From the NCBI RefSeq assembly GCF_013377755.1, contig NZ_JABXWR010000001.1, positions 321,104-385,103 on the forward strand: 64,000 nt of DNA, read 5' to 3'. This document shows, piece after piece, positions 53,604-61,913 of the stretch. The stretch comes from Methanofollis tationis (lineage in GTDB: Archaea; Halobacteriota; Methanomicrobia; Methanomicrobiales; Methanofollaceae). Below the pieces are notes generated by a model. It made no database searches. It had not been told where the DNA came from and saw nothing but the letters and a program-made list of their open reading frames with translations. The position numbers were made by a program, and so were the translations under genes. How positions within the stretch are numbered: the stretch's first letter is position 1; every line of letters begins with the position of its first letter.

Positions 53604-54842
53604 ATGCAAACGTCCCGCGAGATCGAACTTGAAGGACATATCATCGACTCCGGCATCATGACGCTCGTCTTTGACCGGATCATGGATATGGGCGGGAATT
53701 TCGAGATCCTGATCTTCGAGGTCGGGAAGAAGAAGACGGATCCGAGTTATGCCAGACTCAGTGTGAACGCCCCTGACGAATCCCGCCTGGAGGGGATCCT
53801 CAGCGAACTCTACCGCCTTGGCGCTCACCTCCCGGTGGTGGCCGACGCAACGCTGGCCCCTGCAGAGGGGGATCGGATCGTCCCGAAGGGGTTCTACTCG
53901 ACGACCAACCACCCGACCTGGGTGAAATACGAGGGCGAGTGGATCCCGGTCGAGGACATTGAGATGGACTGTCTCCTCGTCGTGGACCCGGAGGCGCGGC
54001 GGGCGCGCTGCCTGCCGATCTTCAAACTGAAAAAGGGCAGCCTCGTCGTCGTCGGTGAAAACGGCGTCAGGGTCGCTTACCCCGAGCGCCCGCGGGAGAA
54101 GAGCGAGTTTGAGTTCATGCACGGGACGGTCTCGCCTGAACGCCCATCAGAAACCCTGATAGAGCAGATTGCGGCAGAAATCCTTGAGATTAAAAAGTCA
54201 GGCGGCAGGATCGTCCTCGTTGGCGGTCCGGCGATCATCCACACCGGCGGGGGCCCGGCGCTTTCCCGGCTCATTCGGGACGGGTATATTCACGTCCTCT
54301 TTGCCGGCAATGCCCTCGCCACCCATGACATCGAGTCGAACCTCTTCGGGACCTCCCTGGGAATGGACATCAAGACCGCAAAACTTGTCACGGGCGGGCA
54401 CAAGCATCACATCATTGCCATCTCCGAGATCCTGCGGGCGGGATCGATCAAAAACGCCGTTGAACAGGGTGTCGTCACCGGCGGGGTGATGTATGAGTGC
54501 GTCAGGCACGATGTTCCTTTCGTGCTCGCAGGGTCGATCAGGGACGACGGCCCGCTCCCTGACGTGATCACCGACGTGATGGAGGCCCAGGATGCGATGC
54601 GCTCACATCTCAAGGGCGTGAAGATGGTCCTGATGGTGGCCACTCTCCTCCACTCGGTGGCGGTCGGCAACTGCCTGCCCTCCTCGGTAAAAACGATCTG
54701 CGTGGACATCAACCCGGCCTCCCTGACCAAACTGATGGACCGCGGGACGTCGCAGGCGATCGGGATCGTCTCCGATGCCGGGACGTTCTTCCCGATGCTT
54801 GCCAGAAAACTCGAGATTCTCTCGAGAAAAGTCAGCGAGTGA
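53604..54842 (+). CDS. Archaeal ornithine cyclodeaminase (LOR/SDH domain, TIGR00300)
   Basis: This 412-residue protein of the LOR/SDH bifunctional-enzyme family begins IELEGHIIDSGIMTLVFDRIMDMGG. It has the mid-protein FYSTTNHPTWVKYEGEWIPVE and a Rossmann half with VLVGGPAIIHTGGGPALSRLI. Members characterised in methanogens convert ornithine to proline with NAD. This gives the organism a route to proline without ProABC. It is separated from cobY by 54 bp. Confidence 0.88.
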   Translation: MQTSREIELEGHIIDSGIMTLVFDRIMDMGGNFEILIFEVGKKKTDPSYARLSVNAPDESRLEGILSELYRLGAHLPVVADATLAPAEGDRIVPKGFYSTTNHPTWVKYEGEWIPVEDIEMDCLLVVDPEARRARCLPIFKLKKGSLVVVGENGVRVAYPERPREKSEFEFMHGTVSPERPSETLIEQIAAEILEIKKSGGRIVLVGGPAIIHTGGGPALSRLIRDGYIHVLFAGNALATHDIESNLFGTSLGMDIKTAKLVTGGHKHHIIAISEILRAGSIKNAVEQGVVTGGVMYECVRHDVPFVLAGSIRDDGPLPDVITDVMEAQDAMRSHLKGVKMVLMVATLLHSVAVGNCLPSSVKTICVDINPASLTKLMDRGTSQAIGIVSDAGTFFPMLARKLEILSRKVSE

Positions 54843-55824
54843 GGGGCATGCACCAGGGCCGCTCGTTCGCGAGGACGAACTCCCACTCTTTTTTACAGCC
54901 GCACTCGATCTCGGCCAGGGCCCGGATCAGTTCCACGTCGCCGGTCAGGGCGTATTCGTTGATGCCCGCGACGATCTCGCGGTCGTGGGTTCCACAGTTG
55001 TGCGGGCCCCTGATGTAGCCGCCGCCGACCGGATCGCAGAAGACCGGGACACCCGGGTCCACGTTGCCGAGCACCTCAAGAATACTCCAGAGGTACGGCG
55101 GCCGGTAGGCCCCGTCCCGCCAGAACCGTTCGAGCTCGGTCCGTTTCTGGACGGTGCAGGCGTTCATGGAGATCATCCCGCAGTATGGCGCCACCGCAGC
55201 GATGGACTGTTTCATATCGTCTATTGCTTCCTGTTCGGTCAGGAACAGGGGTTTTAAGAGCAGGTATGCCTTGACGCCTGCACCGGCGGCAGAGGCGCGC
55301 TGCCATGCGGCGATGTAGTCTGCAAAGGAGAAGCCCTTTCTGATCGACTTCTCCCTGATGGCGTCGTCCGTGGTCTCAAGCCCCATGGCGACGTGGAAGG
55401 GGGTGTCGATCGCTCCGGTGTCGAGTCCAGTGACCATCGCCTCCACCGCATCTCCATCCACATATTCGGGGCGGGTCTCGACGATGACGACCTTCCCGGC
55501 GAACGCCCGGGCGACGTCTTCCCTGAACGCCGGCGGCACTTCGACGGGGTCGAGGAAACTCCCTGAGGTGAAGATCTTCACCATGCCGATCTGCGTGAGG
55601 TCGAAGGTGTCGAGCACCCACGAAAGCTGGCCGCGCAAGGATGTGAGCAGTTCGTCAGGCGAGGCCCCGAACGAGCCGTCGAAACGGTAGCCGCACATGA
55701 GGCACCGGCGGTACGAGCACCCGCCGCTTTTGAAGATGATGGTGAGGGAACCCAGGACCTCCCCCTCGTACCGGTCGTTTCCGGTCCATGAAGCCAGTGG
55801 TTTGATCGGTGCAACAGATATCAT
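54832..55824 (-). CDS. raSEA: Archaeosine synthase radical SAM partner (RaSEA)
   Basis: With the start MISVAPIKPLASWTGNDRYEG at 55824 the product has 330 residues; a 54-residue upstream extension inside the divergent gene is rejected. The radical SAM motif is GGCSYRRCLMCGYRF (CxxxCxxC, about residue 38). It continues with VKIFTSGSFLDPVEVP and VIVETRPEYVDGDAVE, the signature of the TIGR01210 family. RaSEA works with ArcS to make archaeosine at position 15 of tRNA. Convergent with the ornithine cyclodeaminase gene (11 bp overlap). Confidence 0.92.
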   Translation of the reverse strand: MISVAPIKPLASWTGNDRYEGEVLGSLTIIFKSGGCSYRRCLMCGYRFDGSFGASPDELLTSLRGQLSWVLDTFDLTQIGMVKIFTSGSFLDPVEVPPAFREDVARAFAGKVVIVETRPEYVDGDAVEAMVTGLDTGAIDTPFHVAMGLETTDDAIREKSIRKGFSFADYIAAWQRASAAGAGVKAYLLLKPLFLTEQEAIDDMKQSIAAVAPYCGMISMNACTVQKRTELERFWRDGAYRPPYLWSILEVLGNVDPGVPVFCDPVGGGYIRGPHNCGTHDREIVAGINEYALTGDVELIRALAEIECGCKKEWEFVLANERPWCMPLTR

Positions 55825-55852
55825 TAACACCTCATTCGTTGATCTCCTCAGT

Positions 55853-56938
55853 ATGAAAAGGATTGGATTATCCCTGTTCTGCCTCCTCTGCCTCCTCCTT
55901 GCAGGGCAGGCCTCGGCAGCACAGGTGTATCTGAATGTTCCGGCTTCGGTCAACGCCGGCCAGCCCCTTGAGGTGACCGGGACCACCTCAGGTGCGAATC
56001 CTGGGTATGCGTTCGATCTCGTCTTCTACGACGCCACGTACACCAAGACGGAGCTTGCCCGGCAGCAGGTGGTGTTGCAGAAGGACGGAACATTTTCGGC
56101 GACGTTCTCGACCGACGGCCTGACTGCCGGCCAGTACTCGATCGAGATCCAGGAGCAGGGCGACGGCATCTTTGGCAGCACGAAAAAACCGGTGCTCCTT
56201 AAGATCGTGAACAGGACGGCTGATCTTACCGTATCCTCCCCACTGACCCAGGCGTACGACGGCACCCTTCTGGTCGCAGGCTCGATCAAAAATTATGGCA
56301 GTGAGGGCGTGCAGCTGACGGTGAAGACCGCGGCCGGGGACTCCGTCTTCTCTCCGCGCTATATCTCTACATCAAACGGTGCGTTCTCGCAGAAGGTGCC
56401 GATCCATGCAGGGGGTCAGTATGTCGCCGAGATCATGGACAACACCAGCTATGTCTGGACGATCAGGTACACGGTGACCGGCGGCGTGGCGACGACGGCG
56501 ACCACAGAACCGTCCGTCGACGAGGGTCGGACTTATTCAGCCTCAGCGACGGCGTCCAGGACTGCACCTGCCTATTTTGCGGTGGCGACCCTCGGCGGGG
56601 CGGTGACGATCACCACCTCCTCGGGGATCGACTGGGTGCTCGAGTACATCGATGAGAACGGTGTGCGGACGACGGTAAACAACCAGGGGACATCGGCGCC
56701 CGAACGCGTCACCTTCCCGGCTGGCGGTGGCACGGTCTATGTGAAGGTGGCCCCGCAGCTCTATACCGATTCCGGGCGTGTGACCCTCACGGCCAGCAAT
56801 GTGGCGTCGGTGGCTGTCGATGCCTCTGTGGCGGCGAAGTTCGGGGATCCGGTGCCGACGACGACACCGGCGAGTCCTCTTCCCCTCTGGGTCGTGCCTG
56901 CGGCGCTCGGGGCCCTCTTCCTGCTGCGGCGGCGCTGA
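55853..56938 (+). CDS. Surface-anchored S-layer-like protein
   Basis: This 361-residue protein from MKRIGLSLFCLLCLLLAGQ has a signal peptide (cleavage near ASAA), two immunoglobulin-like beta domains (about residues 25-125 and 125-215), and a Thr-rich linker. A third beta domain and a C-terminal sorting-type end follow: TTTPASPLPL, one hydrophobic helix and RRR. This end resembles archaeosortase substrates with a PGF-CTERM anchor, without the PGF motif itself. Likely a cell-envelope protein. Only 28 bp separate its start from divergent raSEA. Confidence 0.85.
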   Translation: MKRIGLSLFCLLCLLLAGQASAAQVYLNVPASVNAGQPLEVTGTTSGANPGYAFDLVFYDATYTKTELARQQVVLQKDGTFSATFSTDGLTAGQYSIEIQEQGDGIFGSTKKPVLLKIVNRTADLTVSSPLTQAYDGTLLVAGSIKNYGSEGVQLTVKTAAGDSVFSPRYISTSNGAFSQKVPIHAGGQYVAEIMDNTSYVWTIRYTVTGGVATTATTEPSVDEGRTYSASATASRTAPAYFAVATLGGAVTITTSSGIDWVLEYIDENGVRTTVNNQGTSAPERVTFPAGGGTVYVKVAPQLYTDSGRVTLTASNVASVAVDASVAAKFGDPVPTTTPASPLPLWVVPAALGALFLLRRR

Positions 56939-56988
56939 ACGGTATATCCCACATCTTTTTTAAGCGCCAGAACAATTATTTATGGCGT

Positions 56989-57072
56989 GCCGAGATAGTC
57001 TAGTCCGGGAAGGCGGCGGCCTTGAAAGCCGCTGGTGCTCGCACCTCGGGAGTTCAAATCTCCCTCTCGGCG
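56989..57072 (+). tRNA. tRNA-Ser(TGA)
   Basis: The acceptor stem is GCCGAGA/TCTCGGC with discriminator G. The anticodon stem GCGGC/GCCGC encloses CTTGAAA, giving anticodon TGA. A long variable arm (TGGTGCTCGCACCTC region) is typical of serine tRNA. The T arm is GGGAGTTCAAATCTCCC. CCA is not encoded. No intron is seen. Confidence 0.95.
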
Positions 57073-57074
57073 TT

Positions 57075-57097
57075 AAGAATTCAAGTTCAATTCTTTT
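57075..57097 (+). terminator. Hairpin terminator behind tRNA-Ser
   Basis: AAGAATT (57075-57081) pairs with AATTCTT (57089-57095) over a 7-base loop and runs into TTTT. It lies 2 bp behind the tRNA and fits its terminator. Confidence 0.65.
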
Positions 57098-57632
57098 GGG
57101 GTCGATTTCAATCGCGCCCGTTATGCATCTCTTTTCACCCGGGGGTTACCATGAAATATATTTCATGGGTATGTTCCCGTACCCTTCCGGACTCACCTGC
57201 GATTCACCCTGCCCGTGTCGATTGGGTCAGAAGATAACACGTGACTCCGAAGAAGTGATCCCGTTCACTTCCTATTGCACCCGGCCGCGGAGCAAAGTCC
57301 TGCCGATCCACCGCCTTCTCGGTGTCCGCGTGCCGGCGGTGCACCCGACCGTGTGGATTGATCCGGGATGGCAGAGGTGCGATCCTTAAGAGGCTGCACC
57401 GATCTCCTTCTAATCGCAATCGGCAGGGGGTCCGGGGGGCGGCAGGCCCCCCGGTACGGGCGCACTGATCCGCTGCCTTCTCCACACTCACGCGCCCGCA
57501 CTCCCTGACCACCGCGTGAGGATTGGACCGGGAAGGGTTGCACCCACTCCCTCGCCATCGAACCCGGCAGGCCCGCCAGACCGGCACACCTATACCGCCA
57601 TCCGTGAATACCTTCCCTGAGTGTGAACCAGC
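57098..57632. other. Long non-coding region with repeat copy B
   Basis: These 535 bp contain no believable gene. Copy B of the interspersed repeat lies at 57504-57557. A G+C-rich inverted repeat, GGGGGGCGGCAGGCCCCCC (57434-57452), can form a strong hairpin. The rest shows no protein character in six frames. Confidence 0.5.
57504..57557 (-). repeat. Interspersed intergenic repeat, copy B
   Basis: Read on the - strand this segment has GTGGGTGCAACCC and then GGTCCAATCCTCACGCGG, matching copy A near 22.1 kb (24 of 26 bases over the second block). The segment between the blocks is shorter than in copy A. Confidence 0.65.
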
Positions 57633-58103
57633 GTGCCTGATAAGTCGGTGAATGATGTGACAGAAGAGGCGCCCCCCACAGAAGTGATGGAGCGGTGCGT
57701 GGAACAGGACCTTGATGGCCTCGTCGACCTCCTCTTCAATGGCGGGTCCAGAAACGTACGGGAGGACGCCGCCCTCGCGATCGGGATTCTGATGGGGGAC
57801 GACGCCATTGAGCCGTTTATCGGTCTCTTTGCCCACGACGACCCCGAGATCAGGATGGTGGCGTCCTGGGGCCTCAACGCCATCGGTGCGCCGGCCGTCG
57901 GCGGACTTGTCGCTGCTCTCTCAGACGAAGACGCCATCATCAGAAAATGGGCAGTCTATACGCTCGGGTTCATCGGGGGCTGCAGGGCCGAGAGGGCACT
58001 CGCGCAGATGGTGGACGACGAGGATCCAGATGTCAGGTGGTGGGCGGCATGGGCCCTCGACCATATCCTGGAGATGCAAGGCACCTGCTGCTCGGGATGC
58101 TGA
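57633..58103 (+). CDS. HEAT-repeat protein
   Basis: This 156-residue protein is built of HEAT/PBS-lyase-like repeats: VREDAALAIGILMGDDAIEPFIGLF, PEIRMVASWGLNAIGAPAVGGLVAAL, DAIIRKWAVYTLGFIGG and DPDVRWWAAWALDHIL. Repeats of this kind form a curved helical stack for protein binding. The C-terminus ends in a cysteine pair CCSGC of unclear meaning. GTG 57633 is the start. It stands alone. Confidence 0.88.
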   Translation: MPDKSVNDVTEEAPPTEVMERCVEQDLDGLVDLLFNGGSRNVREDAALAIGILMGDDAIEPFIGLFAHDDPEIRMVASWGLNAIGAPAVGGLVAALSDEDAIIRKWAVYTLGFIGGCRAERALAQMVDDEDPDVRWWAAWALDHILEMQGTCCSGC

Positions 58104-58182
58104 TGTCTCTCCCTCCCATCCTTTGAAACACTTTTGTTTTCTTTTTTTCCATCTCTATTCTCAGGATCAAAAAAGAAATGTA

Positions 58183-58194
58183 TTAAGTACTTAA
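58183..58194. promoter_or_regulatory. Palindrome at the promoter of the PAS gene
   Basis: TTAAGTACTTAA is a perfect 12-bp palindrome whose position (25-36 bp before ATG 58219) is that of the TATA box. A dimeric regulator bound here would block TBP. Confidence 0.45.
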
Positions 58195-58218
58195 ATGGAG
58201 TTATTTTAACAGAGACGC

Positions 58219-59232
58219 ATGCGCGCGATTGATGAGGGCAGATCTCTGGAGGCACTTGAGGAGCGATCCGGGGAAGACCTCTGGCAGAGGGTCTTCGATG
58301 CGATCGAGGACCCCATTTTTATCCAGAACGCCAGTGGCGTCATCCTCCGGGCCAACCGGGCTGCCGGCGCCCTGCTGGGACTGTCTGCCGAAGCACTTGT
58401 CGGCAGGTTCTGCTATGAGGTCGTCCATGGCACGGCGAGCTTCATCGAAGGGTGCCCTTTTGTCAGGTCATGGGCGTCGCGCTGCAGGGAGAGCTACACC
58501 CTCTTCATGCATGAACGGTGGTATCGGGTCACCATCGATCCCCTCCTCGATGCGAAACAGAACGTCGTGGGGGCAATCCATATCATCACCGATCTGAGCG
58601 AGATCAAACGGATCGATGAGTTAAGGTCACATCTCGCCGCAATCCTCGAGACCAGCGAGGACGCCATCGTCGGCACCGCCCTGGACGGGCGGATCCTCTC
58701 CATGAATGCATCGGCAGAACGTCTCTTCTGCTTTGATGGGGCAGAAAGCCAGCAGGTCACCGATTTCGTTCCTGACACACGAAAAGACGAGTGGAACGCG
58801 GCGATTTCGCGGGTGATCGGCGGCGATGCCGGAAAGCGTTTCGAGTCCGAGATCGTCGTCGGCGGAGAACGACTGGATATATCGGTCGGAATATCTCGTG
58901 TCCTCGATGAGAGAGGAGTTGTCGGCGGCATCTCCTTCATAATCCACGATCTGTCGGCGCAGCGGAGGGCCGAACGCGCCCTTGTGGCGTACGTGACCGA
59001 GGCGTCGCTGAGGATGAAGGTCCCGCTCGGCGCCGTTTCAGAGGAAGTTGACCGGGTGACCGCCCTCCTTGCCCGGGGAGCGATCACGCCCCTGGAGGCG
59101 GTCGCTATCCTGAAGGTCCAGAAAACTCATCTCGACCAGATCGCCCGGAATCTCGCCGATCTCGATCGCGCCGTCGCTCGCTCTGACGGAGAGATCCCTG
59201 AGGCGTACCGGCGATTTTTTGCCGGAGAATAG
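58219..59232 (+). CDS. Cytosolic two-PAS protein with degenerate dimerisation module
   Basis: This 337-residue soluble protein has two PAS domains (about residues 18-130, with [26 protein letters not shown], and about 140-250, with [22 protein letters not shown]). A C-terminal helical module ([20 protein letters not shown] to [15 protein letters not shown]) resembles the end of the sensor at 34.4 kb but has no H-box histidine and no ATPase domain. The stop codon lies exactly where the insertion element begins, so the natural C-terminus may differ by a few residues. Confidence 0.85.
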   Translation: MRAIDEGRSLEALEERSGEDLWQRVFDAIEDPIFIQNASGVILRANRAAGALLGLSAEALVGRFCYEVVHGTASFIEGCPFVRSWASRCRESYTLFMHERWYRVTIDPLLDAKQNVVGAIHIITDLSEIKRIDELRSHLAAILETSEDAIVGTALDGRILSMNASAERLFCFDGAESQQVTDFVPDTRKDEWNAAISRVIGGDAGKRFESEIVVGGERLDISVGISRVLDERGVVGGISFIIHDLSAQRRAERALVAYVTEASLRMKVPLGAVSEEVDRVTALLARGAITPLEAVAILKVQKTHLDQIARNLADLDRAVARSDGEIPEAYRRFFAGE

Positions 59233-60169
59233 TGGTATCGACCCGTTCACACCCTATTATTGTGCATATGGCTTTGTTGAATCCCTCGACCACTACAAGA
59301 ACCACGATCGCCTGAATCGCCTTGGTGAGGTTATGGAGTATCAGTTTGATCTTGATCTCCTTGATCTGGTACCAAAATATTCGTGCTTTCAGCCCCTCTC
59401 CAAACTTTCTTTTCATGACCGAAAACGCTGTTTCGACCTTGTTTCTCTCAGCATACCGTTCAGCGTCAAAGGAGGCATACATCTCCTGCCTATATTTGCC
59501 CGAATAGATCTTTCCCTTCCATGTTCTGACTGGTATCACTGAATCAGCTCCAATCTCTTCCCGGATCTGGCGATGAAGTTCCTCTGAATCGTATCCTTTA
59601 TCCATCACATAGCACCCGGTCTTTCTCGTCCTCCGGCACTGCCTGAGAAGTGGTGTTGCATGTTTTACGTCATGCACGGGTTTGAGCGAGATCTTGAAGG
59701 AGATGATCACTTGCTTGAGCGTATCTATCGCTATCGTGGTTTTCACGAAGTTTTTCCGCATCTTTCCAGTCCGCCAGGAATAATAATGACTGGCGTACGA
59801 ACTGGTGAAACCTGAAGAATCGATGGCAGTTATTGGAATGATTTCACCCCAGGAATAGAAAGATTTCAGGGTTTTATTCAGGAGTATCGAGAAGATAGCA
59901 GAAGGAATCCGGGCCATGAACTTATGAATGGTCGAGTAGTGGGGAACCTGATCGAGCTGAAGGATCTCTTTGATCCCATCCATCAGATCGATGAGCTCAA
60001 CGGTCGAGCGATAGTCAGTGCGAAGAGCTTCTCGAAAGAGAAGAATGGCCATGAGTTGATGCTGAGTATACGTTTTCCGGGAGTATTTGCAGGAATAAAG
60101 AGGCAGATGGGAAGATCGGAGTACTGAACAGATGCTTTCGATAAGGTTGATATACCGGTTCGTTGACAC
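59105..60169 (-). CDS. Transposase, IS5-type
   Basis: This 354-residue DDE transposase has aspartates in [16 protein letters not shown] (about residue 115) and [13 protein letters not shown] (about 195). The YREK signature is complete as [15 protein letters not shown] (Y-x2-R-x3-E-x6-K, about 247-261). GTG 60169 lies in the terminal repeat. The frame has no stop inside the element and runs about 41 residues past the left end into the antisense of the PAS gene. This adds a foreign tail (after DTTIL). Confidence 0.85.
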   Translation of the reverse strand: MSTNRYINLIESICSVLRSSHLPLYSCKYSRKTYTQHQLMAILLFREALRTDYRSTVELIDLMDGIKEILQLDQVPHYSTIHKFMARIPSAIFSILLNKTLKSFYSWGEIIPITAIDSSGFTSSYASHYYSWRTGKMRKNFVKTTIAIDTLKQVIISFKISLKPVHDVKHATPLLRQCRRTRKTGCYVMDKGYDSEELHRQIREEIGADSVIPVRTWKGKIYSGKYRQEMYASFDAERYAERNKVETAFSVMKRKFGEGLKARIFWYQIKEIKIKLILHNLTKAIQAIVVLVVVEGFNKAICTIIGCERVDTTILRQKIAGTPQGSLRQSERRRDRDRRDSGRSGRDEFSGPSG

Positions 60170-60172
60170 TAT
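59229..60172. mobile_element. IS5-type insertion sequence
   Basis: The element is about 0.94 kb with imperfect terminal inverted repeats: ATAGTGGTATCGACCCGTT at 59229-59247 and, on the other strand, ATAGTGTCAACGAACCGGT from 60172 inward. It contains one transposase gene on the - strand. No target duplication is evident. It is inserted between the PAS gene and the hyp operon. Confidence 0.75.
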
Positions 60173-60176
60173 CTCT

Positions 60177-60213
60177 GCTCCTTGGGTTTTGTTTGGTCAC
60201 ATACACAAGGAGC
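60177..60213. repeat. Inverted repeat flanking the IS
   Basis: GCTCCTTG (60177-60184) and CAAGGAGC (60206-60213) are perfect inverted arms with a 21-base spacer, just outside the element end. It may be an old terminator or part of the insertion target. Confidence 0.4.
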
Positions 60214-60344
60214 AACGATTCTTATAGATCTTTGCTTGAGCGCGGAACCGGACTACTGGAGGGTTTCAACGAAGCCGTGCATATGTAATTTCGGAAGGTG
60301 TTTTTACTTTCAGCGCACAAACTCCCTACCTGAGGGAATGCTGA

Positions 60345-60569
60345 ATGTGTGTTGCAGTTCCGGCTGAAGTAATCGAGATCAAGGACGGCAATATCGGCGT
60401 CGTTGATTATGGCGATCTCAGACAGGAGGTCAGGCTCGACCTGGTCGATGTCGAGATCGGCGAGTTCGTCCTTGTTCATGTCGGCTTTGCCATCCAGAAG
60501 CTGAGTCGTGAGGAGGGTCTGTCCACCAGAGAACTCTTCAAGGAAGTCTACGCGGCGATGGAAGAATAA
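60345..60569 (+). CDS. hypC: Hydrogenase maturation factor HypC
   Basis: This 74-residue chaperone begins MCVAVPAEVIEIKDGN with the essential N-terminal cysteine. It continues with VLVHVGFAIQKLSREE, as in HypC/HupF. It carries the Fe(CN)2CO group to the large subunit of [NiFe]-hydrogenases. The stop overlaps the hypA start by 1 bp. TTCTTATAGA (about 60216-60225) is a possible promoter, now directly beside an IS. Confidence 0.95.
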   Translation: MCVAVPAEVIEIKDGNIGVVDYGDLRQEVRLDLVDVEIGEFVLVHVGFAIQKLSREEGLSTRELFKEVYAAMEE

Positions 60570-60910
60570 TGCACGAGTATAGCATCGCATACGACATCGC
60601 CGCCACGGCGCGGCGTGCCGCTCTTGAAAACCACGCCTCGCAGGTGAAAAAGGTCTGGGTCGACATCGGCGAGATCGCCATGGTCAACCCCGACCAGGTG
60701 AAATTTCTTTTTGATGCCATTATCGAGGACGATCCCCTCTTCAAAGGCGTTGTGATGGTCTGCCGTGAGATAAAAGTTACAAGCCGGTGTGACTGCGGGT
60801 ATGAAGGCAATGAACGTTTTGTTTGTCCGCAGTGCGGCGGCCTTCCCAGGATCGTCGGAGGAAAAGAGATCGTTGTTTCCAACATTGAAATAGAAGTGGA
60901 TGAGTCATGA
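60569..60910 (+). CDS. hypA: Hydrogenase nickel-insertion protein HypA
   Basis: This 113-residue protein begins MHEYSIAYDIAATARRAAL, where the conserved His2 binds nickel. The structural zinc site has CDCGYEGNERFVCPQCGG (two Cx(1-2)C pairs). It hands Ni to hydrogenase with HypB, whose gene is not in this window. It overlaps hypE by 4 bp. Confidence 0.96.
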   Translation: MHEYSIAYDIAATARRAALENHASQVKKVWVDIGEIAMVNPDQVKFLFDAIIEDDPLFKGVVMVCREIKVTSRCDCGYEGNERFVCPQCGGLPRIVGGKEIVVSNIEIEVDES

Positions 60911-61902
60911 AAGTCAACCTGATGCATGGTGCGGGCGGCGAGGTGATGGGCGAACTCCTCGGCGTTCTTACTAAATTTACCCACAAAAACGCCGGCGGGA
61001 TCGGTCTCGAATCCCTGGACGACGGCGCAGTGATCCCGATTGGAGGCCTGAATATCGTGTTCACGACTGACAGCCATGTCGTCCAGCCGATCTTTTTCCC
61101 GGGCGGTGACATCGGCAGGATCGCCGTTTCAGGCACCATCAACGACCTGGCGATGATGGGCGGCCGGCCCATCGCCCTCTCCTGCGGCATGGTCATCGAG
61201 GAGGGGTTTGAGGTCGCCGACCTCGAGCGGATCGTCGCCTCGATGGACGGCGCCCTGGGAGAGGTCGGCGCCTCGATCGTCACCGGCGACACCAAAGTCC
61301 TCGAAAAGGGCGCTCTTGACGGGATCGTGATCAATACCGCGGGGATCGGCGTCGCGGAGAAGATCGTGCGGGACAACGGTCTCCTGCCCGGCGACGTGAT
61401 CATCGCAAGCGGCACCATCGGCGATCACGGCATCGCCATCATGTCCCACCGGGAAGGCTTCGATCTCGGCGAGCAGATCAGGTCAGACGTCTCCCCTCTC
61501 TGGGGGATGGTGGAACGGGCGCTCGCCGCCGGGGAGATCCACTCGATGAAAGACCCGACGCGCGGCGGGTTTGCAAACGCGATCAACGAGATGGCGAGCA
61601 AAAGCCGTGTGCATGTCGAGATCGAGGAGGAGGCCCTCCCGATCAGGACGAGCGTCCGGAGTGCCGCCGCCATGCTCGGCATCGACCCGCTCGAAGTCGC
61701 CAACGAGGGCAAGGCGATCATGGGCGTCGCCGCGGAGGATGCCGAAGCAATCCTCGCCGCCCTGCGGTCCCATCCCTATGGGCGGGACGCCGCCATCATC
61801 GGGAGAGTCGTTGAAGGGCGTGATGTCGTGATGAAGACAAAGATCGGCGGCGAGCGCTATATCGAACCGCCGGTGGGCGACCCGGTCCCCCGGGTCTGCT
61901 GA
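60907..61902 (+). CDS. hypE: Hydrogenase maturation factor HypE
   Basis: This 331-residue PurM-like ATPase dehydrates the thiocarbamoyl group on its own C-terminal cysteine to form cyanide for the [NiFe] centre. The last residues are DPVPRVC, the required PRVC end. LMHGAGGEVMGELLG, TDSHVVQPIFFPGGDIGRIAVSGTINDLAMMGGRP and DPTRGGFANAINEM are typical. It is the third gene of hypC-hypA-hypE. Confidence 0.97.
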   Translation: MKVNLMHGAGGEVMGELLGVLTKFTHKNAGGIGLESLDDGAVIPIGGLNIVFTTDSHVVQPIFFPGGDIGRIAVSGTINDLAMMGGRPIALSCGMVIEEGFEVADLERIVASMDGALGEVGASIVTGDTKVLEKGALDGIVINTAGIGVAEKIVRDNGLLPGDVIIASGTIGDHGIAIMSHREGFDLGEQIRSDVSPLWGMVERALAAGEIHSMKDPTRGGFANAINEMASKSRVHVEIEEEALPIRTSVRSAAAMLGIDPLEVANEGKAIMGVAAEDAEAILAALRSHPYGRDAAIIGRVVEGRDVVMKTKIGGERYIEPPVGDPVPRVC

Positions 61903-61913
61903 AGGCCGGTCAT

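Noticed and set aside
57265-57558. Open frames of about 100 residues behind tRNA-Ser
   Set aside because: Arg/Pro/Ser-rich translations without domain character, caused by high G+C; one of them runs through the interspersed repeat.
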